From: CAWJPW01 sp963844845
GTDB taxonomy: Bacteria; Acidobacteriota; Thermoanaerobaculia; Thermoanaerobaculales; Sulfomarinibacteraceae
Length of the DNA stretch: 64,000 bases
Direction of reading: 5' to 3'
NCBI GenBank assembly: GCA_963844845.1
Contig: CAWJPW010000008.1
Coordinates: forward strand, 496,001-560,000
Part shown: positions 41,819 to 50,868 of the stretch, in pieces
Numbering within the stretch: position 1 is the first letter of the stretch
Layout: the number at the start of each line of letters is the position of its first letter
Program-made: the position numbers and the translations under genes
Notes under the pieces: generated by a model
Told to the model about the DNA's origin: nothing
The model's input: only the letters and a program-made list of their open reading frames with translations
The model's database searches: none

Positions 41819-42439
41819 ATGGACTCTCAGACGATCACCACCCTCTTCCTCGACGTCGGCGGCGTCCTCGCCTCCAACGGCTGGGACCACACCATGCGGC
41901 GCGACGCGGCGAATCGGTTCGGCCTCGACTACGACGAGATGAACGACCGTCACCACCTCACCTTCGACACCTACGAGGAGGGACGCCTGAGCCTCGACGA
42001 GTACCTCGACCGGGTGGTCTTCCACCGCCCACGGGAGTTCACACGCCAGGACTTCCTCACCTTCATGTACGCACAGTCCGAGCCGCGCCGCGAGGCCATC
42101 GAGTACTTCCGCGACCTCAAGCAGCGTCATGGTCTGACGGTGGCGGCGGTGAGCAACGAGGGCCGCGAGCTCACCGAGTATCGCATCCGCAAGTTCGACC
42201 TGATGCCTCTCTTCGACTGCTACCTGGCCTCGGCCTTCGTGGGCCGACGCAAGCCCGACCTGCTCCTCTACCGTCTCGCCCTCGACGTGGTGCAAGCCCG
42301 GCCCGACCAGGTCGCCTACGTGGACGACCGTCTCATGTATGTGGAGGTGGCGTCGAGCCTCGGCATCCACGGCATCCAGCACTCGGACCTCGCGACCACT
42401 CGGGAGGCCCTCGCGGGCCTCGGCCTGGCGCTCGAGTAG
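41819..42439 (+). CDS. HAD-superfamily hydrolase
   Basis: 206 residues from the ATG at 41819, which has GGGAG at proper distance; the ATG at 41813 is too close to it. Motif I is TLFLDVGGVL, giving the catalytic Asp but Gly at the usual second Asp position, as in many HAD-IA proteins annotated from GGVL-type motifs. Motif II is VSNEG, motif III is the Lys in GRRKPD and motif IV is AYVDDR. The substrate is unknown. It lies 19 nt before gnd and may be cotranscribed. Confidence 0.85.
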   Translation: MDSQTITTLFLDVGGVLASNGWDHTMRRDAANRFGLDYDEMNDRHHLTFDTYEEGRLSLDEYLDRVVFHRPREFTRQDFLTFMYAQSEPRREAIEYFRDLKQRHGLTVAAVSNEGRELTEYRIRKFDLMPLFDCYLASAFVGRRKPDLLLYRLALDVVQARPDQVAYVDDRLMYVEVASSLGIHGIQHSDLATTREALAGLGLALE

Positions 42440-42458
42440 ACCCAGAGAGGAACACAGC

Positions 42459-43877
42459 ATGACAGCAGAGCAGTACGACATCGGCATGATCGGCCTCGGC
42501 GTGATGGGCCGCAACCTGGTCCTGAACCTGGCCGACCACGGCGCCTCGGTGGCCGGCTTCGACCTCGACGACGAGAAGGTGGCGGCCCTCGACCGCGAGG
42601 CCGGCGATCGACCGGTTCGAGGTTTCGGCAGCGCGGCCGAGCTTGTGGAGGCGCTCGCCAAACCCCGCACGGTGCTGCTGCTGGTGCCCGCCGGCCGCCC
42701 GGTGGACGCCGTCATCGAGGCGCTGCTGCCCCACCTCGACGAGGGCGACGCCGTCATCGACGGCGGCAACTCGCACTTCTCCGACACCAACCGCCGGGCC
42801 GCCGCCCTGGCAGCCAAGCACATGCACTTTCTCGGCATGGGCATCTCGGGAGGGGCCGACGGCGCGCGGCACGGGCCCAGCATGATGCCCGGCGGCGATC
42901 GCGCGGCGTGGGAGCGCGTCGCCGGGCTGCTCAAGGCCGCCTCGGCCCACGTCGGCGACGAGCCGTGCGTCACCTTCCTGGGCCCCGGCTCCGCCGGGCA
43001 CTACGTCAAGATGGTGCACAACGGCATCGAGTACGGCTTCATGCAGCTCATCGCCGAGAGCTACGACCTCCTCCGCCGCGGCGCCGGGCTCTCAAACGAC
43101 GACCTGGCGGGGGTCTTCGCCGACTGGAACCGCGGCGAGCTGGCCTCCTTTCTGGTGGAGATCGCCGCGACGATCTTCCGCCAGCCGGACCCCCGCGGCG
43201 ACGGCCGGCTCATCGACGCGATCCTCGACGCTGCCCGCCAGAAGGGTACCGGCAAGTGGACCTCCCAGGACGCCATGGATCAGGGGGTGCCGGTGCCCGG
43301 CATCGACACCGCCGTGGCCCAGCGCCAGCTCTCGGCCCTCAAGGATGAGCGCGAGCGTGCCGCGGCGCTGCTGGACGGCCCGTCGCTCGCCCCTCCCCCC
43401 GATCGTGCCACCTTCGTCGGCCAGGTGCGCGACGCCCTCGACGCCGCCCTGGTGATCACCTTCGCCCAGGGCATGGCGCTGCTCCGCCAAGCCTCCGAGG
43501 CCTACGGCTACGGTCTCGACCTCGCGGCAGTGGCACGCATCTGGCGCGGCGGCTGCATCATCCGCGCCGATCTCCTGGAGGTGCTGCGCAAGGCCTTCGC
43601 CACCGAGCCCGACCTTCCCAACCTGCTTCTCGACCCGGTGCTGGCAGGTCGGGTGCGCGGCCACCAGGAGGCGCTGAGAGGGGTGGTCGGCCGCGGCGTG
43701 GCCTGGGGCATCCCGGTACCGGCCTTCGCCGCCAGCCTGGCCTACTACGACGCCTACCGCACCGCCCGCCTGCCCGCCAACCTCATCCAGGCCCAACGCG
43801 ACTGCTTCGGCTCGCACACCTACGAGCGGGTGGACGCCGAGGGCAGCTTCCACACCGAATGGGGGAAGGAGACATGA
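42459..43877 (+). CDS. gnd: 6-phosphogluconate dehydrogenase (decarboxylating)
   Basis: 472 residues, normal length, with AGAGAGG before the ATG at 42459. The Rossmann motif is GLGVMGRNLVLNLADHG. The substrate region includes DGGNSHFSDTNRR, GMGISGGADGARHGPS and HYVKMVHNGIEYG with the catalytic Lys/His/Asn set. It oxidises 6-phosphogluconate to ribulose 5-phosphate with NADP(+). It overlaps the downstream 6-phosphogluconolactonase gene (ATGA), forming a compact oxidative pentose phosphate pair. Confidence 0.96.
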   Translation: MTAEQYDIGMIGLGVMGRNLVLNLADHGASVAGFDLDDEKVAALDREAGDRPVRGFGSAAELVEALAKPRTVLLLVPAGRPVDAVIEALLPHLDEGDAVIDGGNSHFSDTNRRAAALAAKHMHFLGMGISGGADGARHGPSMMPGGDRAAWERVAGLLKAASAHVGDEPCVTFLGPGSAGHYVKMVHNGIEYGFMQLIAESYDLLRRGAGLSNDDLAGVFADWNRGELASFLVEIAATIFRQPDPRGDGRLIDAILDAARQKGTGKWTSQDAMDQGVPVPGIDTAVAQRQLSALKDERERAAALLDGPSLAPPPDRATFVGQVRDALDAALVITFAQGMALLRQASEAYGYGLDLAAVARIWRGGCIIRADLLEVLRKAFATEPDLPNLLLDPVLAGRVRGHQEALRGVVGRGVAWGIPVPAFAASLAYYDAYRTARLPANLIQAQRDCFGSHTYERVDAEGSFHTEWGKET

Positions 43878-44602
43878 TCACCGTCTTCCCCGACGCCGAG
43901 GCAATGAGCCGGGCCGCCGCCGACCTGTTTGTGCAGACAATCGCAGCGGCCGTCGCCCGGCGCGGCCGCGCCACCGTGGCGCTGGCCGGCGGCTCGACGC
44001 CCCGGCGCACCTACGAGCTCCTCGCGGCCGCCCCGCGGCGTGATCAGGTGCCGTGGGGCGAGCTCGAGGTGTTCTGGGGCGACGAGCGCTGCGTGCCGCC
44101 CGACGACCAGCGTTCCAACGCCCTCATGGCCGGCCGCGCGCTGCTCGAGCACGTGCCGCTGTCCCCGGGCCACGTCCATCCCATCCCCTGCCGCGCCGAC
44201 CCGGTGGCGGCGGCCGATGACTACGAGGCCCTCCTGCGTCGCCTGCTCGGCCATGACCCGGCGCTCGACCTGATCCTCCTGGGCCTCGGCGGCAACGGCC
44301 ACACCGCCTCCCTCTTCCCGGGCAGCCCGGCGCTGGACGAGAAGGACGCCTGGGTGGCACCGGTACCGGCCCCGGTGCCCGGACCCGACCGTGTCACCCT
44401 CACCTTTCCGGTCCTCCGCGCCGCCCGCCGCCGCGCCTTCCTGGTGGCCGGACACGACAAGGCCGATGCCCTGAAGGAGGTCCTCGAAGGCTCCCCCGAC
44501 CGGCTCCCGGCGCAGCGCGCGGTGGCCGGCGACACCCGCTTCCTCGTCGATGCCGCCGCTGCCGGCCGGCTCTCGGCCCGCACCCTCGAGACCCAACCCT
44601 GA
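43874..44602 (+). CDS. pgl: 6-phosphogluconolactonase
   Basis: 242 residues of the SOL/DevB family: ALAGGSTPRRTYELLA, FWGDERCVPPDDQRSN and LILLGLGGNGHTASLFPG are the three family motifs. It hydrolyses 6-phosphogluconolactone, supplying the substrate of the product of the overlapping gnd gene. The zwf gene is not in this window. Confidence 0.95.
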   Translation: MITVFPDAEAMSRAAADLFVQTIAAAVARRGRATVALAGGSTPRRTYELLAAAPRRDQVPWGELEVFWGDERCVPPDDQRSNALMAGRALLEHVPLSPGHVHPIPCRADPVAAADDYEALLRRLLGHDPALDLILLGLGGNGHTASLFPGSPALDEKDAWVAPVPAPVPGPDRVTLTFPVLRAARRRAFLVAGHDKADALKEVLEGSPDRLPAQRAVAGDTRFLVDAAAAGRLSARTLETQP

Positions 44603-44639
44603 GCGTCCGCGTCGACTCGTGCGGAGCGAACGAGTATTG

Positions 44640-44805
44640 AACGGCAAAGACGCCAAGGACGCGAAGGTCGCGCAACGAAAAGCAATTGGGCAGGCCCTCG
44701 ATCGTGCCAGCAGAAGATGCCTTGACGGCAGGCCACCGTCCAGTTCTGATCTCCCGTTTCGCGGCGCTCTTCGCGCTCTTCGCGCCTTCGCGGTGAAAGA
44801 GGGAC
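44640..44805. repeat. GAAGGCGC-type intergenic repeat element
   Basis: The gap holds a purine-rich arm (GGCAAAGACGCCAAGGACGC) and, about 100 bp later, an opposing arm (GCTCTTCGCGCCTTCGCGGT). This arrangement resembles dispersed repetitive elements containing AAGGCGCGAAG words found between genes of many bacteria. The arms are similar but not perfectly complementary. Confidence 0.45.
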
Positions 44806-44831
44806 CCTCACGCCAGCCGTGGCCCACTCAG

Positions 44832-45956
44832 TCAGGTGCGGGCCGCCACGAGGCGGCGGTAGAGCGCTTCGAGGTGGTCGAGGCGGACCTCGGTGGAGAA
44901 GCCCTCCACCACCCGCCGGCGCGCCGACGCACCCAGCCGCCGGCGCAGCTCGGCGTCGCCCAGCAGACGGTCGAGGATGCCGGTGAGGCCCTCCACGTCC
45001 TTGGGGGGGAAGAGGAGGCCGGAGGCACCGTCCTCCACCAGCTCGCGGTTGCCGGCGCAGTCCGAGGCCGCCACCGCGGTGGCCATGGCCATGGCCTCGC
45101 GCACCGTGCCGGTGATCCCGGTGCCAGCCCAGCTGGCGTCGGCCACCACCTGACAGGCGCCCAGCACCTCGGGCATGTCGGTGCGATACCCGAGCGCGAG
45201 CACAAGGTCGCCGAGGCCTGCCTCGACGGCGGCGGCGGCGACCTTGGCGCGCTCGGGCTCCGGCTCGCAGCCGACGAAGAGCAGGCGGGCCTCGGGATGG
45301 GCGGGGGCGAGCCGGGCGAAGGCGGCGAGGAGGTCGCGCCAGCCCTTCCAGTCGCGCACCGAGACCTGACCCACTAGGAGCTGGTCGGAGCCTAGGCCGA
45401 GCTCGGCGCGGACACCGCCAGGGTCGACCCGATCCGGGTCGAAGCGGCCGGTGTCGGTGCCGGCGTGGACGGTATGCACCCGCTCCGGCCTGACTCCTCC
45501 GCTGGCGATGACCACCTGGCGGATCGCCTCGGCCACGCACACCACCGCGCCGACCCGGGGGTGGCGGTACTTCCAGCGGTTGAAGAGGTCGAGGGGGAAG
45601 GAGACGCCGCGGTTGACCACCAGCACCGGCAGGGGACCCCTGCCGGTGGCGGCCATGAGAGCGAGCGCGTGCGGGACCCCCTTGTGCACGTGGACCACTT
45701 GGATGGGGTTGGCTGCCAGCCAGCGCCGAAGCCGTCGCGCCGAGCCGAGGTCGAACTCCGAGCGTAGCCTGAGGGGAAGAAAGGCCACCCCGGCGTCGGC
45801 GCACGCGTCTTCGAGGTCGCCGCCGGGGCGGCTCGCCACGGTGACCCGGTGACCGCGGGCGGCGAGGCCTCGAGCCGCCTCCATCATCTGCACCACCGAG
45901 CCGGTGGTGAGGCGGTTCTTCTCGAGGGCGTGGAGGACGGCGAGGGGCTCGGGCAT
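44832..45956 (-). CDS. Glycosyltransferase, GT4-like
   Basis: 374 residues from the ATG at 45956. A GT-B fold is indicated by the N-terminal strand and loop with VVQMMEAARGLAARGH, the HVHKGVPHALAL region, and a C-terminal nucleotide-sugar site (GYRTDMPEVLGACQVVADAS...GTGITGTVREAMAMATAVAASD) with the EAMA element typical of family 4. It transfers a sugar from an activated donor to a lipid or glycan acceptor. Neither is evident, and no other polysaccharide genes are nearby. Confidence 0.88.
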   Translation of the reverse strand: MPEPLAVLHALEKNRLTTGSVVQMMEAARGLAARGHRVTVASRPGGDLEDACADAGVAFLPLRLRSEFDLGSARRLRRWLAANPIQVVHVHKGVPHALALMAATGRGPLPVLVVNRGVSFPLDLFNRWKYRHPRVGAVVCVAEAIRQVVIASGGVRPERVHTVHAGTDTGRFDPDRVDPGGVRAELGLGSDQLLVGQVSVRDWKGWRDLLAAFARLAPAHPEARLLFVGCEPEPERAKVAAAAVEAGLGDLVLALGYRTDMPEVLGACQVVADASWAGTGITGTVREAMAMATAVAASDCAGNRELVEDGASGLLFPPKDVEGLTGILDRLLGDAELRRRLGASARRRVVEGFSTEVRLDHLEALYRRLVAART

Positions 45957-46039
45957 GGAGGGAGTATAGCGAGCCGCCACCCCACTCGCCCGCCCGGTAA
46001 AGAGTGAGGAGTAAAGAGTGAAGGGTGCCCCCACCCGCT

Positions 46040-46165
46040 CCCGCTCCGGTCCACGGCCCCGGCATCAGCGCCGGTCGGGGCCCCGGCCCCCGTCACAGTC
46101 CCGGTCCCGGCCCCGGTCGCCGTCCCAGCCCGGGCTCCGGTGCGACGCAGCAACCTGGAGCGTCG
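46040..46165. repeat. CCGGTC-rich low-complexity tract
   Basis: A run of CCCGGTCCCGG-like words between the glycosyltransferase gene and the end of btuC. A similar tract is at 50784-50870. Confidence 0.7.
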
Positions 46166-46167
46166 TC

Positions 46168-47181
46168 CTAGGCGGCCCGCTTTCCGTTACGGGCGAGCAG
46201 CCCCAGGAAGAGCGGTCCGCCCACCAGCGCGGTGAGCACTCCCACCGGCAGCTCGGCGCCGCGGCCCAGCAGGGGGATGGCCCGGGCCGCCGCGTCACAG
46301 GCCACCAGGAAGGCGCCGCCCAGCAGCAGGCTCGCGGGCAGCACCCGGCGGTGCCCGGGGCCGAGGAGGAGGCGTACTCCGTGGGGCACCAGAAGCCCGA
46401 CGAAGGCGATGGGCCCCACCCGTGCCACCGCCGCCGCCGTCACCCACACACCGGCGGCGAGCACCAGCAGCCGGACCCGCGCCACCGGCACGCCGCGGCC
46501 GTGCGCCGCCTGGTCGCCGAAGGCGAGCTGGTCGAGGGCGGGAGCCGCCAGCAGCAGGACCAGCAGGCCTGGCGCCGCCTGTGCCGCGAGTGCCGCCGGG
46601 ACCTCCCAACCGACCACCTCGAGGCCGCCCATGAGCCAGCGGTCCATGGCCTGGAGGCGGAACGGGTCGGACAGCAACCGCAACAGCATGGTGCCGGCGG
46701 CGAAGAGGAAGCTCATGGTGACGCCGCCCAGCACCAGCGCCGTGGGGCCCCAGTGCGCGCGCCGGGCGAGGGCGGTGAGCACCGCCAGGTCGAGAGCGCA
46801 CCAGAGGAGGGCCTGAACCGGGGCGGAGCCCAGCGCCCCCAGGCCTGACATGGCGGGCACCGCCAAGCCCAGGAAAGCGCCGAAGGCGCCGGCGGACGCC
46901 ACGCCCAGGGTGTAGGGGGTGGCGAGGGGGTTACCCAGCAGGGTCTGGAAGGCGCCGCCGGCCACCGCCAGACAGCCGCCGACGACGAAGCCCAGGGCCA
47001 CGCGCACCAGGCGTAGGGCGACGATCCGTGCGGTAACGGGATCGGCGGCTGAGGGGTGGAGAACCGCTCCCCATACCTCGGCGGCGGGGAGCCGCGTGCT
47101 GCCCACCAAGGGGGCGGCCGCCACCACGGCCAGCGCCACCATGAGGGCGCCCAGCAGCGGCAGGGCGGCGCTCCGACTCAC
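46168..47181 (-). CDS. btuC: Cobalamin ABC transporter permease (FecCD/BtuC)
   Basis: 337 residues from a GTG that overlaps the btuD stop (GTGA). About ten membrane helices. Conserved FecCD elements include RLVRVALGFVVGGCLAVAGGAFQTLLGNPLATPYTLGV and the cytoplasmic coupling region; GPIAFVGLLVPHGVRLLLG is typical. It forms the membrane channel for corrinoid import. Placement in a three-gene operon behind a cobalamin riboswitch supports B12 rather than siderophore specificity. Confidence 0.93.
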   Translation of the reverse strand: MSRSAALPLLGALMVALAVVAAAPLVGSTRLPAAEVWGAVLHPSAADPVTARIVALRLVRVALGFVVGGCLAVAGGAFQTLLGNPLATPYTLGVASAGAFGAFLGLAVPAMSGLGALGSAPVQALLWCALDLAVLTALARRAHWGPTALVLGGVTMSFLFAAGTMLLRLLSDPFRLQAMDRWLMGGLEVVGWEVPAALAAQAAPGLLVLLLAAPALDQLAFGDQAAHGRGVPVARVRLLVLAAGVWVTAAAVARVGPIAFVGLLVPHGVRLLLGPGHRRVLPASLLLGGAFLVACDAAARAIPLLGRGAELPVGVLTALVGGPLFLGLLARNGKRAA

Positions 47182-47966
47182 GGCGCCAGCCCCCCGGGGA
47201 GCACCGCCGGACGACCGGCGGCGCGGGGGTGGGGCACCACCACCAGCTCGGGGCCATAGGCCGCCTCCAGCACCTCCTGGCGAAGAACCTCGGCCGGTGT
47301 TCCAACCCGCTCCAGCCGACCGCCCACCAGGAGCGCCACACGGTCGGCGGCGAGGGCGGCGAGGTTGAGGTCGTGGGTCACCACCGCGACCCCGCGTCCG
47401 CCGTCGGCGGCGGCCCGGAGGAGGCGGAAGACCTGCACCCGGTGGTGCTGGTCGAGCGAGGCGGTGGGCTCGTCGAGGAGCAGGGCGCGGGGGTCCTGGG
47501 CCAGCACCGAGGCCACCAGGACGCGCTGACGCTCGCCCCCCGACAGGGTGGCGAAGGCGCGCCGGGCCAGGGGCGCCGTGTCGGTGGCCGCCATGGCCGC
47601 GACCACCGCCGCGCGGTCGGCGGTGGCCGGCGGCGCCCAGGCTGCGCGGTGCGGATGACGGCCGGCCATCACCACCTCGATCACCGAGAGGTCGTAGAGC
47701 GGCGCCACCTGCTGCGGCAGGAAGGCGAGGCGGCGGGCGCGCTGACGCGCCGGCCACGACTCGAGGGGGCGCCCCTCCAGCTCCACCGTGCCGGCCTGGG
47801 GCCGCTGCCAGCCTGCGAGGAGAGCGAGGAGGGTGGACTTGCCGGCCCCGTTGGGGCCCACCAGGGCAAGGATCTCGTCCTCGGCGAGCTCGAGGTCCAC
47901 CTCCGCCACCGCCGGCGCCAGACCGGCGCCGTAGGCGAAGCCGAGGCCGCGGGCCGCGAGGATCAC
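47178..47966 (-). CDS. btuD: Cobalamin ABC transporter ATP-binding protein
   Basis: 262 residues from a GTG overlapping the btuF stop. Walker A GPNGAGKST, signature LSGGERQRV, Walker B ALLLDEPTASLD and the H-loop VVTHDL are all present. It is the energising subunit for BtuC. The C-terminal 40 residues are as in FecE/BtuD relatives. Its stop overlaps the btuC start. Confidence 0.94.
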   Translation of the reverse strand: MILAARGLGFAYGAGLAPAVAEVDLELAEDEILALVGPNGAGKSTLLALLAGWQRPQAGTVELEGRPLESWPARQRARRLAFLPQQVAPLYDLSVIEVVMAGRHPHRAAWAPPATADRAAVVAAMAATDTAPLARRAFATLSGGERQRVLVASVLAQDPRALLLDEPTASLDQHHRVQVFRLLRAAADGGRGVAVVTHDLNLAALAADRVALLVGGRLERVGTPAEVLRQEVLEAAYGPELVVVPHPRAAGRPAVLPGGLAP

Positions 47967-48817
47967 CGTGCCGGCTCCACGGCGCCGAGGGCCGCGGCCA
48001 GGAGGCGGGCGACGGTGGCGACACGGGGCCCGGGGATGGTGGCGGCGGGGTCTGAGATCACCCGCACCGGCGGCGCCGCCCCCGGCGGGAAGAGGCGGGC
48101 CCACTGGGCCGCCGAGGAGACCTCGGCTGCGGCCGCGTCGCTGGTGCCGCCCACCAGCTCGACGATGAGGTCGGGGCGGCGTCGCAGAACCTCCTCGAGC
48201 GATGGCGTGAAGTAGCGCCGCGCGGCGTCGGAGAAGACATTACGGCCTCCAACCCGGGCGAGGAGCTCGTCGAGGAAGGTGTCGGGGCCGGCCACCGTGA
48301 TCGAGCGCAGGTCGGTGGCGGGGCGGTCCACCGCCAAGAGCACCCGCGGCCGCGCCGCTCCGGGCGCCGGGACCAGCGCATCCAGCTGGGCGTCGAGCTC
48401 GGCCACCAGGCGACGGCCGCGCCGGGGAGTACCGAGCAGGCTCGCCACCTCGAGGATGCCGGCGCGCACGTCGGCGAGGTTCTCCATCGGCACGGTGACC
48501 ACCCGGGCGCCGGCATCCGACACCGCCCGTTCCACGTCCGGCAGCGGCGAGGGCATCAGCACCAGGTCGGGGGCGAGAGCGAGGATGCGCTCGAGGTTGG
48601 GGTCGAGCAGCCCGCCCACCCGCGGCAGCGCCCGTGCCGACTCAGGCCACAGCACGTAGTCGCTCACCCCCACCAGGCGATCGCCGGCGCCGAGGCTCGC
48701 CACCGTCTCGGTGAGCCCGGGGGCGAGGGTCACCACCCGCCGCGGCGGGGCCGCAGCGGCGGCGGCCACGGCCAGCAGCAGCGCACCGCCCAGTGCGGCA
48801 GACCTCGTACCTGTCAT
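47963..48817 (-). CDS. btuF: Periplasmic corrinoid-binding protein (BtuF-like)
   Basis: 284 residues with a signal peptide (MTGTRSAALGGALLLAVAAA). The mature part has the class III binding-protein fold: VVTLAPGLTETVASLGAGDRLVGVSDY near the N-terminus and ERILALAPDLVLMP in the first lobe. It captures corrinoid outside the cytoplasmic membrane and delivers it to BtuC. It is the first gene after the riboswitch. Confidence 0.92.
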   Translation of the reverse strand: MTGTRSAALGGALLLAVAAAAAAPPRRVVTLAPGLTETVASLGAGDRLVGVSDYVLWPESARALPRVGGLLDPNLERILALAPDLVLMPSPLPDVERAVSDAGARVVTVPMENLADVRAGILEVASLLGTPRRGRRLVAELDAQLDALVPAPGAARPRVLLAVDRPATDLRSITVAGPDTFLDELLARVGGRNVFSDAARRYFTPSLEEVLRRRPDLIVELVGGTSDAAAAEVSSAAQWARLFPPGAAPPVRVISDPAATIPGPRVATVARLLAAALGAVEPAR

Positions 48818-48834
48818 GCTGCCTCCTGTCCCAG

Positions 48835-49020
48835 CCCGAAATGGGCCTGCGCGGGGACCCCGGCGGCCCGGCAGGTCTTCTGGCTCGGGTTCATCCTCGG
48901 GGGGCGCCTTCCCGGGATCGCTCCCAGTGGCCGCGTGCCGGTCGCCCGGCCTGCCCCCTTCGTCCCCCTCACAGCGGCGCGTCCGCCCCGGATTCCCACC
49001 GGGTTCCCGCGCCGGGCCGT
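48835..49020 (-). promoter_or_regulatory. Cobalamin riboswitch
   Basis: The minus-strand leader of btuF contains the conserved elements in order: GGGAA...GGTGGGAATCC, the GCCACTGGGAGCGATCCCGGG core, and the B12 box GAGCCAGAAGACCTGCC, 12-30 nt before the coding start region. Binding of adenosylcobalamin is expected to repress the downstream uptake operon. Confidence 0.95.
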
Positions 49021-49024
49021 AGAA

Positions 49025-49054
49025 AGCATAGCGCGGCCCAGGCAACCGCCGCAA
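49025..49054 (-). promoter_or_regulatory. Possible promoter of the riboswitch-btuFDC transcript
   Basis: On the minus strand TTGCGG (49054-49049) and TATGCT (49030-49025) are 18 bp apart, directly before the first conserved riboswitch bases. Confidence 0.45.
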
Positions 49055-49096
49055 AGGCATCCGGCCCTCTGCCCTCTTCTGGCCGGTGGAATCTTG

Positions 49097-49157
49097 CTTG
49101 TGAGATCCCTCACAAGGGTCTAAAATCCTTGACGCGCGCGCGGCCCGGGCGTATAAC
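49097..49157 (+). promoter_or_regulatory. Promoter and possible operator of glutamate dehydrogenase
   Basis: TTGACG (49129-49134) and TATAAC (49152-49157) are spaced 17 bp apart. Just upstream is a perfect palindrome CTTGTGA-N6-TCACAAG (49097-49116), well placed for an activator or repressor. Confidence 0.7.
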
Positions 49158-49181
49158 GCCCCCGCGAAGGAGGAGGAGACG

Positions 49182-50465
49182 ATGAGCAAGGAGTTCAACG
49201 CTTTCGACATGGCGCAGCGCCAGTTCGACGCCGTCGCCGAGAAGCTGCAGCTCGAGACCTCGGTGCGCGAGCTGCTGCGCTGGCCCCTGCGTGAGTTCCA
49301 CTTCACCGTACCGGTCCGCATGGACACCGGCTCGGTGACGGTGTTCAAGGGATACCGCGTCCAGCACAACGACGCCCGCGGTCCGGCCAAGGGCGGTATC
49401 CGCTTCCACCCGCAGGAGACCGTCGACACCGTGCGCGCGCTCTCCATGTGGATGACCTGGAAGTGCGCGGTGGTGGACATCCCCCTGGGCGGCGGCAAGG
49501 GCGGTGTCATCTGCGATCCCCACAACCTGTCACCGCGCGAGCAGGAGCTGCTGTGCCGCGGCTGGGTCCGCCAGGTGGTGCGCAGCGTCGGCCCGGTGCA
49601 GGACGTCCCGGCCCCTGACGTGATGACCAACCCGCAGCACATGGTGTGGATGATGGACGAGTACGAGAAGATCAGCGGCGGCCACTATCCCGGCTTCATC
49701 ACCGGCAAGCCGGTGGAGGTGGGCGGCTCGCTGGGGCGAACCGAGGCCACCGGCTACGGCGTCATGTACACGGTGCGCGAGGCCATCAAGCGCCTGGGTG
49801 TCAACGTCGAGGGGATCCGCGCCTCCATTCAGGGTTTCGGTAACGTCGCCCAGTACGCGGCGCGGCTGCTCTCCGAGTGGGGTGGCCTGGTGGTGGCGGT
49901 AGCGTGCTGGGACAACCACGACCACACCTCCTACACCTTCCGCAAGGTCAACGGCGTCGACGTGGAGCAGCTGCTGGCCATCACCGACCGCTTCGGCACC
50001 ATCGACAAGGACAAGGCCCGCGAGGCCGGCTACGAGGTCCTGCCGGGCGAGGCGTGGATCGAGCAGGACGTCGAGATCCTGATCCCCGCCGCTCTGGAGA
50101 ACCAGATCACCGGCGAGAACGTCGGCCGCATCAAGCCGAGCGTCAAGCTGGTGGCCGAGGGTGCCAACGGCCCCACCACCCCCGAGGCGGACGCGGTGCT
50201 CAAGCAGCGCGGGATCTTCGTGATCCCCGACTTTCTGTGCAACGCCGGCGGTGTGACCTGCTCGTACTTCGAGCAGGTGCAGTGCAACATGAACTTCTTC
50301 TGGCCCAAGGAGGAGGTCCTCGACCGCCTCGACCAGAAGATGACCAAGGCGTTCCACGCGGTGGCCGACCTCGCCGACGACGCCGGCGAGTACATGCGCG
50401 ACGCGGCCTACATGATCGCCATCCAGCGGGTGGCCACCGCCTGCCACCTGCGCGGCTGGGTGTAG
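49182..50465 (+). CDS. gdhA: Glutamate dehydrogenase (Glu/Leu/Phe/Val family)
   Basis: 427 residues with an AAGGAGGAGGAG site before the ATG. GPAKGGIRFHP and the catalytic region PLGGGKGGV are characteristic, APDVMTN supplies the second active-site segment, and the NAD(P)-binding motif is QGFGNVAQYAA. Length and motifs fit bacterial hexameric GDH of the 420-430 residue class. It interconverts glutamate and 2-oxoglutarate plus ammonia. Monocistronic with its own promoter and terminator. Confidence 0.95.
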   Translation: MSKEFNAFDMAQRQFDAVAEKLQLETSVRELLRWPLREFHFTVPVRMDTGSVTVFKGYRVQHNDARGPAKGGIRFHPQETVDTVRALSMWMTWKCAVVDIPLGGGKGGVICDPHNLSPREQELLCRGWVRQVVRSVGPVQDVPAPDVMTNPQHMVWMMDEYEKISGGHYPGFITGKPVEVGGSLGRTEATGYGVMYTVREAIKRLGVNVEGIRASIQGFGNVAQYAARLLSEWGGLVVAVACWDNHDHTSYTFRKVNGVDVEQLLAITDRFGTIDKDKAREAGYEVLPGEAWIEQDVEILIPAALENQITGENVGRIKPSVKLVAEGANGPTTPEADAVLKQRGIFVIPDFLCNAGGVTCSYFEQVQCNMNFFWPKEEVLDRLDQKMTKAFHAVADLADDAGEYMRDAAYMIAIQRVATACHLRGWV

Positions 50466-50486
50466 AGCTCTCCGATTCCGACACGA

Positions 50487-50521
50487 CGCCCCGGGCGCGA
50501 CCGCCCGGGGCGTTCTTCTTT
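50487..50521 (+). terminator. Terminator after gdhA
   Basis: A perfect 11-bp stem (50487-50497 with 50502-50512) with a CGAC loop, followed by TTCTTCTTT. It starts 22 nt after the stop. Confidence 0.85.
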
Positions 50522-50868
50522 GGTGGGTCGTCGAGCCGCACGGGAGCCGGTCCCCGGGGCGGCAACGACACGAGCCGGCAGACAGCAACACGGCCGCCCC
50601 CGGGCCCCAGCGCCGAGTCGCCTGCCCGGTCGTTCGGGGCCACTACTCCGGAAGCCAAGGGCCGTGGGAGCCCCCCTTGACGTTTCCCGCCAACGCGCCC
50701 CCAGTGAGACGGCGCTCCGGGGAAGACGTCAAGGACGGCACGCCCGCCGGAAGGAACGTACTCCGAGTCAGCCTCGGCGTCCGTCCCGGTCAACGGTCCC
50801 GGCCCCCTCCCGGCCCCGAACTCCTGCCCCGGCCACTGTCCCGGTCGCGGACGCGGTCCCGGTCGCCG
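50522..50868. other. Intergenic region with a CCGGTC-rich tract
   Basis: About 350 bases without a supported gene between gdhA and the convergent PEP-binding gene. The part 50784-50868 consists of CCCGGTC/CCCCGGCC-like words similar to those at 46040-46165. Confidence 0.5.
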
